From G963674665 sp964609625 (GTDB lineage: Bacteria; Desulfobacterota; Desulfovibrionia; Desulfovibrionales; Desulfovibrionaceae): a stretch of DNA of 64,000 nucleotides. The stretch's first letter is position 1; each line of letters starts with the position of its first letter. The stretch is from positions 1-64,000 of the forward strand of contig CAZSRS010000012.1 of the NCBI GenBank assembly GCA_964609625.1, in the 5' to 3' direction. Under the pieces are notes generated by a model. It did no database searches. It saw only the letters and a list, made by a program, of their open reading frames with translations, and was not told the origin of the DNA. Below, piece after piece: positions 36,606 through 45,241 of this stretch. The translations under genes were made by a program, and so were the position numbers.

Positions 36606-37602
36606 GTACGATCCGTTGCACCAGGGAGTGTCGAATCACGTCATGTTCGTGAAAATGGATGAACCGCAAGCCCTGCACGCCCTCGAGGATGCGCTCTGCC
36701 TGCACCAGGCCGGAGCGCTCTCCCGGACTGGCGTAGAGGTCACGCCCCCGGCGTTGTGCCTGGGTGGGCAGGTCGATTTGTGTCACATCTCCGGTGATCA
36801 CGGCCTTGGACCCGAAGCCGAGACGGGTGAGCAACATCTTCATTTGCTCGGGGGTCGTGTTCTGGGCCTCATCCAGGATGATGAACGAGTCGTTGAGGGT
36901 GCGGCCGCGCATGAAGGCCAGCGGTGCCACTTCGATGACGCCGCTTTCCATCATTTCTGAGACCTTGCGGAATTCGAGCATGTCGTGCAGGGCATCGTAG
37001 AGAGGGCGCAGATAGGGATTCACCTTTTCCACCAGGTCGCCGGGCAGGAATCCGAGCTTTTCTCCGGCTTCCACCGCCGGTCGCGTGAGCACCAAGCGTT
37101 TGACGCGACGTGCAAGCAGATGGGAGAGGGCCATGGCCACTGCCAAGTAGGTCTTGCCGGTGCCGGCGGGGCCGATGCCAAAGACCATGTCGTTGTCCCG
37201 GATGGCCTGGACGTATTCGCGCTGGCTCAGGGTCTTGGGAGCGATGTTGCGCTTGAGAGCGGTGGAGGAAAAGACCACGTCCTCGAAGAAATTCTTCAAC
37301 TGGGCGCCGGGTTCCCTGGAGAGGATGTTCAGGGCGTGGTTCAGATCGTTTTTGTGCAGACAGTGCCCCTCCTTGAGCAACCCGTAGGCCTGGACCAGGA
37401 GATTGGCCACCAAGTCCAGCATGGATTGGTCCTCGGAGCGCAGGGTCAGAGTGGAGCCACGGCTCTGGATGTCCACGCTGCTCTTCTCCGCAAGCACGTG
37501 CAGGTGGGCGTTGCCTGGGCCGAAAAGATCCCTGGCGAGCGCCGCGTCATCGAATTCAAGGATGCGTTGCTGGACCGCGAACTCGGTCATTTCTTCTCGC
37601 AT
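36574..37602 (-). CDS. phoH: PhoH-family ATPase
   Basis: A 342-residue PhoH/PhoL-type protein: an N-terminal KH-like or accessory region, Walker A GIGPAGTGKTYLAV (about 142), LVLTRPAVEAGEKLGFLPGD, and Walker B FIILDEAQNTTPEQMK (about 240). The family is linked to RNA metabolism and ribosome assembly through its constant neighbour ybeY, which is two genes downstream here. The first ATG is taken as start; an ATG four codons later is possible. A promoter with consensus -35 lies 237 bases upstream. Confidence 0.92.
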   Translation of the reverse strand: MREEMTEFAVQQRILEFDDAALARDLFGPGNAHLHVLAEKSSVDIQSRGSTLTLRSEDQSMLDLVANLLVQAYGLLKEGHCLHKNDLNHALNILSREPGAQLKNFFEDVVFSSTALKRNIAPKTLSQREYVQAIRDNDMVFGIGPAGTGKTYLAVAMALSHLLARRVKRLVLTRPAVEAGEKLGFLPGDLVEKVNPYLRPLYDALHDMLEFRKVSEMMESGVIEVAPLAFMRGRTLNDSFIILDEAQNTTPEQMKMLLTRLGFGSKAVITGDVTQIDLPTQAQRRGRDLYASPGERSGLVQAERILEGVQGLRFIHFHEHDVIRHSLVQRIVHAYEQNEQAR

Positions 37603-37896
37603 GCTTTGCCCGACATGTCCTGAGAGTGCAGCGGCTCATTTCGCTTTCTGATCCGCAAACCAGCCTCGCGACATTGCCTGGCCGGAGCAGCCTCGAAGGC
37701 GTCACGCACATTCGTGCCGCAGGGGATCAGAGGACATGAAGAAAGGCGCCCAAGGCGGGCGCGTGAGCGGTACACTCCCTGGTTTGCTAATCCGGCCCGT
37801 CTGGCTGCGGGTTTGTGCTCCATATGGATGCCTTCTCCAGTGTAATACAGTTGCCCTGGATGTCAAAGTCAAATCCCCGGTGATGGGCGGAAAACT
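37603..37896. other. 294-base spacer upstream of phoH
   Basis: It contains the phoH promoter at 37839-37866 and a long leader. An open frame of 78 codons (37823 to 37587, minus strand) has GGAGAAGG before its ATG and overlaps phoH by 16 bases, but the predicted transcript would start within that ribosome site, and the translation has no protein-like pattern. I do not call it a gene. Confidence 0.45.
37839..37866 (-). promoter_or_regulatory. promoter for the phoH-pgpH-ybeY unit
   Basis: On the minus strand a perfect TTGACA (37866-37861) with 16 bases to TACACT (37844-37839). The start site would be near 37832, giving a leader of about 230 bases to phoH. Confidence 0.55.
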
Positions 37897-39438
37897 TCAC
37901 TCCACCCGGAGGGCTTCCTCCAGGTGGGGGTCGAGTTCCACCAGAAAGGACTCCATGACTTTGTCCACGGCGACCCGACCCAATTCGGCGCCCTTGATCT
38001 TGCGCACGTCCTTGACCAGGGCGCAGATCACCGCAGCCTTGCCGTCCATGGCCTGCCAGCCCTTGAGTCCGGCGAGAACCGCTGCCTCCAGCAGGCTTTG
38101 GCGGGGCGGTTCCTGCTTGGGGTGGTCGCGCTTGAGCACCAAGTGCGCGCCGGGACCGCCCTGGGCGTGGAACCAGATGTCGTAGGGGCTGGCCGCCAGA
38201 CTGAGCAGCTTGTGGTTGGCCTCTTTGTTGCGCCCCCGCAGGAGCAGAAAGCCGTCAGAGGTGCGGAAGCGCTGTACGGCGAGTCCCCGTGCGTTCTTGT
38301 TCTTGGGTGCGGGCAGCGGAGGGCGTTGCGGTGTCTTTCCCTGTCGTGGCGGAGGAGCGGTCTTGCCCTGGCGCAGGCCGTCGAGTTCCTGCTGGAGCAG
38401 ACCGTGTCTTGCTGACAGCAGTGGAATGCCGCGCTCACCCTTGGCTGCCAGCCGGAAAAAACGTTCCATGTTTTCTTGAATACCGCGTGCGGGATCGAGG
38501 TCGATGCGGATTTCTTCCCCATCGAGCAGGGGCAGTGTGAGCTGGTGGCGCTTCTGCTTCGCGTCCAGGGCATACAGGTGGGCCTGAATGGCCAGGGCCT
38601 TGTTCCGCAGGAGGCGGAGTTCCTCCATGCGCTGGAGTTCCTGCTCCACCTTGGCCAGACCGCGCTTCAGGCGTTTCACGGCGGCCTTGCGCGCGGCGCG
38701 TTGCTCGGCGTCCTCGGCAAGGGAAAGCTGGGAGAACACGGCCACCTGTCCGGCAAGGCCCCCGGCTTCGACAGCCGATGTAAAACTGCGCTCTTCCAGT
38801 CCGTCGCGCAGAGACTCCGGCAGTCTCCATGGTAGCGCTTCGGCTTCGCTCTGCCCCTCGTGTTCCCGCAGGTAGATCCAGTATTTCAGGCAGTCGCCCC
38901 TGTGCAGGGCGAGATGGAGTTCCTCGGCTGCCTGTGCCGGGAGGGCTGCCAGGGTGCGGCGAAGCACCGGGGAGATGTAAGGGTGAGAGCGCCAGATGTC
39001 ATCGTCCTGGACGATGTCTCGCCAATCGAGGCAGGGCGGTTCCTGTCCAAAGTCTGGATCGAGTACGTCGATGAGTTTCGAGCCTGTGCGCAGGCAGAGA
39101 AGCAGGTGTCCGCCCTCGGTGCCCGAAAGGCTCCAGGCCATGCGGCGGGTCGGCCAGTCAAGGGAAGGTTCCAGCAGTCGTCGTCCCACCAGGCGTTTGC
39201 GCAACCACATGATATCGGCTTCGGGCGTGGCGGGATTGGGTGGTTTTTCGTCGGAGAGGAAAAGCAGGGGGTTCTTGTTGCCGTGGCGCAGGAGCAAATA
39301 TCTGCCGCCTTCTGCATTGCCAAGGTCAAAGGTCAGCACATTGGGGCCGGGGCCGAAGACCTTCTGGATGCGCCTGCCGCGCAGAAGCGGGGCAAGCTCC
39401 CTTGTCAGGCAGCGGAAGAAATGGGAATCCATGGTCAA
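37897..39438 (-). CDS. rqcH: RqcH/NFACT-family ribosome quality-control protein
   Basis: RqcH binds stalled 50S-peptidyl-tRNA complexes and adds C-terminal alanine tails. The 513-residue chain has an NFACT-N domain (about 1-200), a coiled-coil middle (about 235-290, rich in K, E and R) and an NFACT-R domain near the C-terminus with GRNKEANHKLLSLAAS and YDIWFHAQGGPGAHLVL (about 400-430). A proline/lysine linker joins the last two. The older FbpA/fibronectin-binding name refers to the same fold. The ATG has no strong ribosome site. A 9-bp inverted repeat stands about 70 bases upstream. Confidence 0.88.
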   Translation of the reverse strand: MTMDSHFFRCLTRELAPLLRGRRIQKVFGPGPNVLTFDLGNAEGGRYLLLRHGNKNPLLFLSDEKPPNPATPEADIMWLRKRLVGRRLLEPSLDWPTRRMAWSLSGTEGGHLLLCLRTGSKLIDVLDPDFGQEPPCLDWRDIVQDDDIWRSHPYISPVLRRTLAALPAQAAEELHLALHRGDCLKYWIYLREHEGQSEAEALPWRLPESLRDGLEERSFTSAVEAGGLAGQVAVFSQLSLAEDAEQRAARKAAVKRLKRGLAKVEQELQRMEELRLLRNKALAIQAHLYALDAKQKRHQLTLPLLDGEEIRIDLDPARGIQENMERFFRLAAKGERGIPLLSARHGLLQQELDGLRQGKTAPPPRQGKTPQRPPLPAPKNKNARGLAVQRFRTSDGFLLLRGRNKEANHKLLSLAASPYDIWFHAQGGPGAHLVLKRDHPKQEPPRQSLLEAAVLAGLKGWQAMDGKAAVICALVKDVRKIKGAELGRVAVDKVMESFLVELDPHLEEALRVE

Positions 39439-39795
39439 TGGTCCGAATTGGGCCGCGGTATGGAACGAGCAGCGTTGGGAGCTTGGCGCACTTCATGCCA
39501 AAATGGAATCACAACATGTCCCGAGTTGTGATTACCGCGGTCTGGTGAAAAAGCGTTTTCGTCAGGCCTTAGGTGGCCTTCGCTCGTTGCGGGACATCCT
39601 GCCGCGCTATACATGGTTGCGCTTTTCGAGGGCAACTCGGTATCAACCGTCTCTCCGGGGCTGATTTGCATGTGTTGCCGCGTAATCCCGCGGCACATGT
39701 ATCCTCCGCAAGAAGAAAACGTATCGGGACCGCGAGAGTCCCGTCATGAATCCATTGCATCGACTGGTGCGGCGAGTGGTCCGCGGGTGGAGGTT
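39439..39795. other. 357-base spacer between rqcH and the DksA-like gene
   Basis: No protein-like frame is visible. It contains two hairpin-forming sequences: AATCACAAC-N9-GTTGTGATT (39507-39533), and an imperfect stem CATGTG/CACATG enclosing GCCGCG/CGCGGC (39669-39698). The second may help end transcription of the dksA-like gene, but there is no T-run. Confidence 0.5.
39507..39533. repeat. 9-bp perfect inverted repeat upstream of rqcH
   Basis: AATCACAAC (39507-39515) and GTTGTGATT (39525-39533) with a 9-base loop. It could be a regulator site (TCACAA/TTGTGA half-sites in the reverse order of CRP/HcpR sites) or an RNA hairpin in the rqcH leader. Confidence 0.5.
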
Positions 39796-40158
39796 CTAGT
39801 CGCCGCGCAGGTTCTCCTCTTCCTCTTGCTTGCTCTTGCAATGGATGCAGAGTTTCGTGACTGGCCGAGCCTTGAGTCGCGGGATGCTGATCTCTTCACC
39901 GCACTCCTCGCAGATGCCGTATGTCCCATCTTCCAGACGTTGCAGTGCGTTTTGGATCTTTTTGATGAGTTTGCGCTCCCTGTCACGCAGGCGCAGAATA
40001 AAAGCCCGGTCCGACTCCATGGTGGCGCGGTCGGCTGGATCGGCGAATACCTCCATGGTATCGGTCATGTCTTCGATGGTTGCATCGCTCTTTTGCAGCA
40101 CCTCATCGAGCATGGAGGTCAACAACTCTCGAAAAGCATCGGTGTCCTTCTGCTCCAT
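39796..40158 (-). CDS. DksA/TraR-type zinc-finger transcription factor
   Basis: A 120-residue DksA-family protein: an acidic coiled-coil N-terminal half (DATIEDMTDTMEVFADPADRA) and a C4 zinc finger CEEC-X17-CIHC near the C-terminus (GICEECGEEI ... KLCIHCKS). Such proteins enter the RNA polymerase secondary channel and work with ppGpp at stable-RNA promoters. The coiled-coil tip in DksA carries two aspartates (DXXDXA); here ADPADRA fits that. GAGGAGG precedes the ATG by 5 bases. A spacer of 140-170 bases separates it from the DUF364 gene on the other strand. Confidence 0.9.
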   Translation of the reverse strand: MEQKDTDAFRELLTSMLDEVLQKSDATIEDMTDTMEVFADPADRATMESDRAFILRLRDRERKLIKKIQNALQRLEDGTYGICEECGEEISIPRLKARPVTKLCIHCKSKQEEEENLRGD

Positions 40159-40325
40159 GAATCCCTCCTCACTGGTGAGCCGAACTGACAGCGGTCTTCT
40201 TTCAGTTCTTGAAGAGAGCTTTCATAGTACACATCCTCTGCAAAAGTAAAGGGAAACTATTTTTTTGAAAATCGACAGGTTATAGGGCGCGGATAGGATT
40301 GCAACCATTCCGCCGCGGGCGTAAT

Positions 40326-41150
40326 ATGCAAACCATGAACACAATAGCAATGCATGATGTCGTAGCCGCCATTCACAATGATCTGGTCAACCTCCCTGAC
40401 GCCGGCATCGAGCATATCGACCTTGGTTCACATCTTGCCGCTGTACACGCGGGCAGGGCGGGCCTGGCCTCCCGGGTGGACGCCGGTCATGGGCAGGGGT
40501 GCTCCAGAAGCCTGGAAGTCTTGGCCGGGACCTTGAGCGCCGCATATCTAGCTCGGCTGCTCTGCACCGCGGACAGGATTCCGGGACTCGAGGTGTACGA
40601 TCCCCTGTTGGTGAATACCCTGGCCTTGGCCGCGGCCAACGCCTTGCTGCCGATTCCCGCTCTGTACGAAGCCAACGGAGATCCCGCCAAGCTGCCGCCC
40701 GGTTACAGCACCAAAAAGGGGCAAGACTTGTTGCGCGAATTGGGCAGGGAGCGCAATGTTGCGGTGGTGGGGCATTTTCCCTTCGTGGAGCGCATGGCCA
40801 GGGAGTTCGCCCGGTTTTGGGTGCTGGAAAAGCGGCCCAGGCCCGGCGACCTGGACGCGGACCAAGCCTCCAGGGTCCTGCCCCTGGCAGACGTGGTGGC
40901 CATCACCTCCACATCCATCAGCAATGGCACCCTGGCAGGATTGCTGCGGTTCTGCCGCCCGGACACTTTTGTCCTCTTGCTCGGTCCGAGCACGCCCTTT
41001 GCCCCGACACTGTTCGATCTGGGCATAAACGCGTTGGCCGGGGCCGTGGTACTGGCTCCGGAAGCGGCGCGCCATGGGGTGCTCCAGGGAAATCCCTTCA
41101 AGAAATTGGACGGCGTCTGCGGCGTCATTCTGCATAAGAACGGCGGATGA
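40326..41150 (+). CDS. DUF4213/DUF364 family protein
   Basis: A 274-residue cytosolic protein that fits the DUF364 group (proposed heavy-metal chelation, Rossmann-like C-terminal domain): NVAVVGHFPFVERMAREFA, then ADVVAITSTSISNGTLAGLL and VLLLGPSTPFAPTLFDLGINALAGAVV. Those motifs resemble a dinucleotide-like fold that positions metal ligands. The true function in this organism is not known. Start: ATG 40326 is preferred over TTG 40299, but both ribosome sites are weak, so the N-terminus is uncertain. Neighbours give no pathway. Confidence 0.78.
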   Translation: MQTMNTIAMHDVVAAIHNDLVNLPDAGIEHIDLGSHLAAVHAGRAGLASRVDAGHGQGCSRSLEVLAGTLSAAYLARLLCTADRIPGLEVYDPLLVNTLALAAANALLPIPALYEANGDPAKLPPGYSTKKGQDLLRELGRERNVAVVGHFPFVERMAREFARFWVLEKRPRPGDLDADQASRVLPLADVVAITSTSISNGTLAGLLRFCRPDTFVLLLGPSTPFAPTLFDLGINALAGAVVLAPEAARHGVLQGNPFKKLDGVCGVILHKNGG

Positions 41151-41231
41151 GCCTTCATATCTACGCGGGCTTCGCTCGCAAAACGGCGTTCTGCCGCGCG
41201 ATATCCCGTTGCCTTTTTCTTCAACCTGGTA

Positions 41232-41738
41232 TCAGGGCAGAAAACGCTTCAGCAGTATTTCTCCGTACATGGGATGTGCGGAAATCCACCAGGACAGATC
41301 ATTGTGGGCGAAGGTGTAGTGTACCTGCCCCATGCCGGTGAATTCGTGCACCACGCAACAGGGTGTTTCCCTGCTCGTGTAGTCGCGGAACGGTGATCCT
41401 TCAGTTGCGAGCATCTTTTCCACCATGTCCCGCATCTGTCGTTGATTTTCCTGTTCCGAGGAGGCACGGGAGATCCAAACCATGTCCGGCTTGCCAGGCC
41501 CGCCGGCATAGGTGGCGATGGCGGCGTCCTCAAGGGGGATTGCCTTGCCGTGCAGTTCGCCGATATTCTCGATGGCTGTCGTTCCTTCGAGCAGTTCGAC
41601 GCGTCTGAGTCCGCCGATTGCTTCAGGGAACATGGTGGTGAGGGAGCCAGGGGGTGTTTCCCCTGCCGTGGCCTGGACGAGCCAGAGGCTCGCAAGCAGC
41701 GGCGCGAGGGTCGCAATCAGTATTCCGCGTGGGCGCAT
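41232..41738 (-). CDS. exported protein of unknown function
   Basis: 168 residues with a signal peptide (about 1-25, LLASLWLVQATAGE). The mature part is an alpha/beta domain with a Cys-Cys pair (TPCCVVHEF) and a tryptophan-rich end (SWWISAHPMYGEILL). I do not recognise the family. The ATG has AAAAGAAC upstream, a weak site. It lies on the minus strand 49 bases after the solute-binding gene, so it may be the last gene of that unit, and converges on the DUF364 gene. Confidence 0.75.
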   Translation of the reverse strand: MRPRGILIATLAPLLASLWLVQATAGETPPGSLTTMFPEAIGGLRRVELLEGTTAIENIGELHGKAIPLEDAAIATYAGGPGKPDMVWISRASSEQENQRQMRDMVEKMLATEGSPFRDYTSRETPCCVVHEFTGMGQVHYTFAHNDLSWWISAHPMYGEILLKRFLP

Positions 41739-41787
41739 GGCGATGTTCTTTTAGATTTGGATTACATGCTGTGGTTCATGTCTTCAG

Positions 41788-42858
41788 TCAATAATCGTAG
41801 CGCAGGTCGTTGACCACGGGCACGCCCCTTGCCAAGTCTTCGGCGCTTTGCCGGAAATCCATGGAGGGCAGGCCGTCGGGGTAGGCGTTCTCGAACCGCC
41901 GCAGGGAGTCCGGGGTCACGGGGAGCAGGGCGTACGACTGCACCGGCTCGATCTCCGTTGCGGGCAGTCCCTGCAGGTGGGCGTGGAGCAGGGTCAAGGC
42001 ATACCCACCCGAAAGCCAGCCCCCACCGATGTCAAAGGCCACGCGCCCGATATTCATGGGGTAGATGTTTTCCGGCAGCAGATCCATGGCAACGATGTCC
42101 AGGCCGCGCTTCTGCTGGCTGGTGACCGCCTGCGCGGCCAGGGCCGCGAAGCCGTCGCCGCACCACAGTGCCCCGGCGTCGGGGTGTTGCGGCAGGAGCG
42201 AGGCCAGGTCCTTGCTCCAGGATTCCTTGGGCAGGATGCCCAGAAGTCGGGCGTTGCTGTCGGCGGTGAAGGCTTTTTCAAGTCCCAGCAGGCGGTTGGC
42301 GGCACCAGGCGCAGTGGTCGCGGGCGCGAGGGCCAGGATACCGCGCTTGCCGTCGGCACCGGGGCGAGCGGTCTCGAGGGCAGCCACCGCGGCCTGCCTG
42401 CCGGCGTCCACGTAGTCCGGCCCCACCCAGGCCAGGCAGGGGCGACTGCCGCCGCGCATGGCCGCCTCCATGTCAGGCAGCAAGGGTTCGAGGGTCAGGA
42501 CCACGGGGATGTTCTTTTCTTTGGCTGCCTGGAGAATCAGCTCGAGGGATTGTTTTTGTTCCAGGGGGGAGCCCAGCGGCGTGAGCACCAGGGCGTCCAC
42601 ACCGATGTCCAGCAGGCCCAGGGCATGCCCCCTGAGCCCGAGGGGTTCGGCATGGGCGTCGCGCTCCAGGAGTTGGATTTCCAGTTGCTTGGCGCCGCGC
42701 TCCATGAAGGCCAGGTATCTGATCCAGAATTCCTCCTGCATCCTGGGCACGACCACGCCGATGCGCGGCGCGGCCATGGCGTTTGTTGCCAGAAGCAGCA
42801 GGAGTGTGATGAAGGTGGCGCGGAAGCTCCAGCCTCGTGGGTTTGGGTGGGGGCTCAT
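41788..42858 (-). CDS. periplasmic sugar-binding-like protein (LacI/ABC solute-binding fold)
   Basis: 356 residues: signal peptide (TFITLLLLLATNAMAA, about 14-29), then a type I periplasmic binding fold (RIGVVVPRMQEEFWIRYLAFMERGAKQLEIQL ... GVDALVLTPLGSP ... HPDAGALWCGDGFAALA). It resembles TorT/RbsB-like proteins that present a ligand to a transporter or to a sensor kinase. No ABC transporter genes are nearby, so a sensor role is plausible; two sensor kinases lie within 20 kb. ATG 42858 is chosen because it begins the signal peptide and avoids overlap with the glycosyltransferase. An upstream in-frame ATG is less likely. Confidence 0.8.
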   Translation of the reverse strand: MSPHPNPRGWSFRATFITLLLLLATNAMAAPRIGVVVPRMQEEFWIRYLAFMERGAKQLEIQLLERDAHAEPLGLRGHALGLLDIGVDALVLTPLGSPLEQKQSLELILQAAKEKNIPVVLTLEPLLPDMEAAMRGGSRPCLAWVGPDYVDAGRQAAVAALETARPGADGKRGILALAPATTAPGAANRLLGLEKAFTADSNARLLGILPKESWSKDLASLLPQHPDAGALWCGDGFAALAAQAVTSQQKRGLDIVAMDLLPENIYPMNIGRVAFDIGGGWLSGGYALTLLHAHLQGLPATEIEPVQSYALLPVTPDSLRRFENAYPDGLPSMDFRQSAEDLARGVPVVNDLRYDY

Positions 42859-42901
42859 GAGTCCGATGATACCCGGGGGGCACGGTGAAGGCAACTTGAT
42901 A

Positions 42902-44002
42902 TCAAACCCGTTCAAGAGAAGCTTCGATGATCCGCTCGAAGGCGCGGGTCATGGCCTGGAACGAATAGCCCTCCACCTTTTTCCTGCCGGCCAGCCCCAT
43001 GGCCAAACGCAGGGCATGATCGCCCAGGAGCCGGTCAAGGGCCATGGCCATGGCCTGGGGATCCTGGGGCGGAACCAGCAGTCCCGTGACGCCGTGTTCC
43101 ACCAGCTCCTTGACGCCCCCCACGTCCGTGGACACAACGGGGAGCCACGCGGCCATGGCTTCGAGGAGCACGTTGGGCAGGGCTTCGCGAACAGAGGACA
43201 ATGCAAAGACATCCGCCAAGCCCAGGGCGCCCGGCACGTCCAGTTGCGCGGGTTCGACGCTCACGCGTGTTGCCCGCGCTCCCAACAATTCATGGGTAAG
43301 GGCACGCACCTGCTCCCTGGTGGAGCCGTCGCCGAGCATGCGCAGGGTGGCTGTGGGGTGCTTGTCGGCGATCATGGCGAATGCGCGTACCAGCGTGGGT
43401 TGGTCCTTGGCCTCGCAGAAACGCGCCAGGCAGAGGATACGCGGTCCGGTGTTCCCGGTGCGTCGCTGCCTGATGTCCCTGGTCTGGTTGAAACAGTCCA
43501 GGTCCACGCCGTTGGGCACCACACTGACGCGTTCCGCCGGGACCTTGCAGCGCTCCAGCATGGAGTGGCGCAGGGCGTTGCTGTTGGTCACGATGTGTCT
43601 GGCCAGGGGCCAGAGCAGGCGTTCGTGTTGGCGGAACTCGGCGCCACCGCCTCGGCAGGAGCCGACAACGGCTGGGACTTTGGCCAACCTACCGATGATG
43701 CGGCCCCAGATGTTGGGAACCACGGTCATGGGCATGAGCACGTCCGGCCGCTCCGAGCGCAGAAGCCGCCACAACCCGAGCAGGCAGGCCGGCCCAACGT
43801 GACGCCCCTTGTTCAGGAAACGCACGGGGATGCCCCAGGCATGGGCAAGGGGAGCGAAGTCGTCACCGGGGAGCATGGTCCAGAGTTGGACGTCGAAGCG
43901 CCCGGGATCCATGCGCCGCAGCAGTTCCAGGGCTTGGCGCTGGGTACCGCCAAAAAGCAGGTCTTGCAGCAGGGCTACAACCTTGAGGCGTTTTCCTGTC
44001 AA
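42902..44002 (-). CDS. family 4-type glycosyltransferase
   Basis: A GT-B glycosyltransferase: N-terminal LLQDLLFGGTQRQALELLRRM, C-terminal donor domain with RILCLARFCEAKDQPTLVRAF, ALSSVREALPNVLLEAMA (E-X7-E motif) and VVSTDVGGVKELVEHGVTGLLV. The donor and acceptor are unknown; surface polysaccharide is likely. The frame is open upstream to ATG 44122, 18 bases from the divergent deacetylase gene, but that extension would cover the deacetylase promoter and has a poor protein look. TTG 44002 with AGGTGG upstream is preferred. The solute-binding gene follows after 43 bases. Confidence 0.82.
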   Translation of the reverse strand: MTGKRLKVVALLQDLLFGGTQRQALELLRRMDPGRFDVQLWTMLPGDDFAPLAHAWGIPVRFLNKGRHVGPACLLGLWRLLRSERPDVLMPMTVVPNIWGRIIGRLAKVPAVVGSCRGGGAEFRQHERLLWPLARHIVTNSNALRHSMLERCKVPAERVSVVPNGVDLDCFNQTRDIRQRRTGNTGPRILCLARFCEAKDQPTLVRAFAMIADKHPTATLRMLGDGSTREQVRALTHELLGARATRVSVEPAQLDVPGALGLADVFALSSVREALPNVLLEAMAAWLPVVSTDVGGVKELVEHGVTGLLVPPQDPQAMAMALDRLLGDHALRLAMGLAGRKKVEGYSFQAMTRAFERIIEASLERV

Positions 44003-44074
44003 TCCATCCACCTGTGCCGGGCCGCGGCCACACTGCAAGGCGGGGTCCGGTCGGCTTGAATCGCCAAGAAGTAC

Positions 44075-44103
44075 TTGACTTTTTGGGCCAAGTAAAGTTG
44101 TAC
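44075..44103 (+). promoter_or_regulatory. possible promoter for the polysaccharide deacetylase
   Basis: TTGACT (44075-44080) with 17 bases to TTGTAC (44098-44103), 37 bases before the ATG. The -10 is weak. A promoter is needed here because the neighbouring gene diverges. Confidence 0.35.
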
Positions 44104-44140
44104 AACGATACATGGCATTCACGCTTCACAGGACAACTGC

Positions 44141-45073
44141 ATGGTATATTTAGTAATTTCCATCGATGTCGAAGAGGAGGGACTCTTTACCGGAGCCTAC
44201 CCCCGCTCCCCCACGGTGGAGAACTTGCGCCACCTTGACAAGCTCGACTTTCTGTACCGGGAGTTCGGGCTGCCCTTGACCCTGCTCACTGCCTATCCCG
44301 TGGCCATGGACCCCTTTTGTCGCGATGTGCTGCGGCGCTGGCGCGATGAACGCGGGGCTGAAATCGGCGCCCACCTGCATCACTGGAATACGCCCCCCGT
44401 GGTGGAGTTGGGCCTGCCCGATCCCGTGCCCTCGGACAAGGTGCCCCTGGAGTTGTTGAGGGAGAAATTCTCCAATCTTGTGCAGGCCATAGAAGTCAAG
44501 CTTGGGGTGAAGCCAGCCTCCTTCCGCATGGGGCGTTGGGATTTCGGCAGACAGGTTGAGGCGTTGCTGCCGGAGTTCGGCTTCAGCGTGGACAGCAGCG
44601 TCGCGCCCCTGCGCCATGGTCCCAAGGGGGCGGACCGTTTCCTCTCCCCTGTGGATCCCTACTGGCTGCCGAACGCCGACCCCAAGGTCCTCGAAGTGCC
44701 CATCACGGTGTTGCCGTTGTGGCGTCCCCTGCCACGTATGGCACATGCCGCTGCTTCACTCCTCCCGGAAGGTGGGCGCGGGCAGTTCCTCGCCAGGTTC
44801 AAGGCCGTCGCGGCGACGGGCATCCAGCCGGTCTGGTTCCCGCTGTTTTCCATGAACACGGCGGCCCGGTTGCATCTCCGCAGAGGAGGGTGTGTGTTGT
44901 GTATGTTCTTCCATTCCTCGGAACTCATGCCGGGGCAGAGTCCGCATTTTCCGGACGAGGCCGCGGTGCGGGTCATGTTGGACAAGATCAGGAGCTTTGT
45001 GCGGCAGCTGCGATCAATCACCGAGGTCCGAGGGGCTACCCTTTCCCAACTGCCGGGATTGCTGGCAACATGA
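44141..45073 (+). CDS. polysaccharide deacetylase-like protein
   Basis: 310 residues with the NodB-like fold: ISIDVEEEG near the N-terminus (catalytic/metal Asp), GAEIGAHLHHWNTP with metal histidines (about 80), SFRMGRWDFGRQVEALLPEFG, and MFFHSSELMPG near the end. The short chain has no signal peptide, so it acts in the cytosol or on lipid-linked sugars. AGGAC stands 7 bases before the ATG. It diverges from the glycosyltransferase, so the two probably serve one sugar-polymer pathway. Confidence 0.85.
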   Translation: MVYLVISIDVEEEGLFTGAYPRSPTVENLRHLDKLDFLYREFGLPLTLLTAYPVAMDPFCRDVLRRWRDERGAEIGAHLHHWNTPPVVELGLPDPVPSDKVPLELLREKFSNLVQAIEVKLGVKPASFRMGRWDFGRQVEALLPEFGFSVDSSVAPLRHGPKGADRFLSPVDPYWLPNADPKVLEVPITVLPLWRPLPRMAHAAASLLPEGGRGQFLARFKAVAATGIQPVWFPLFSMNTAARLHLRRGGCVLCMFFHSSELMPGQSPHFPDEAAVRVMLDKIRSFVRQLRSITEVRGATLSQLPGLLAT

Positions 45074-45241
45074 GCAATGGTACTTAGCCTGGCGAAACAA
45101 GCGGGGACGCCGTTTCCTTTCAGGAAAAAATGATATAGGTTGGCTGCAAATCCTCGATGCGGTGTGGGAGAACAGTGAACGCTGTCCCGGCGGACATGTG
45201 CAATGCAACCCCGGGGCACGATTCAGGCCGAGGGGAGAGAT

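Noticed and set aside
37587..37823. 78-codon frame upstream of phoH with GGAGAAGG before its ATG
   Set aside because: The predicted transcript start lies within that ribosome site, and the translation does not look like a folded protein. It is kept only as a note in the spacer entry.
37740..37830. tRNA-Ser-like anticodon arm CTGGTTTGCTAATCCGG
   Set aside because: The stem has mismatches, and no T arm or acceptor stem can be paired around it.
39569..39841. 90-codon frame downstream of the dksA-like gene
   Set aside because: It overlaps the end of the dksA-like gene, has no ribosome site and contains the hairpin sequence.
45074..45241. Riboswitch in the leader of the NMT1-domain kinase
   Set aside because: The NMT1 domain suggested a thiamine-type ligand, but I could not find the conserved TPP riboswitch core or any other known fold.
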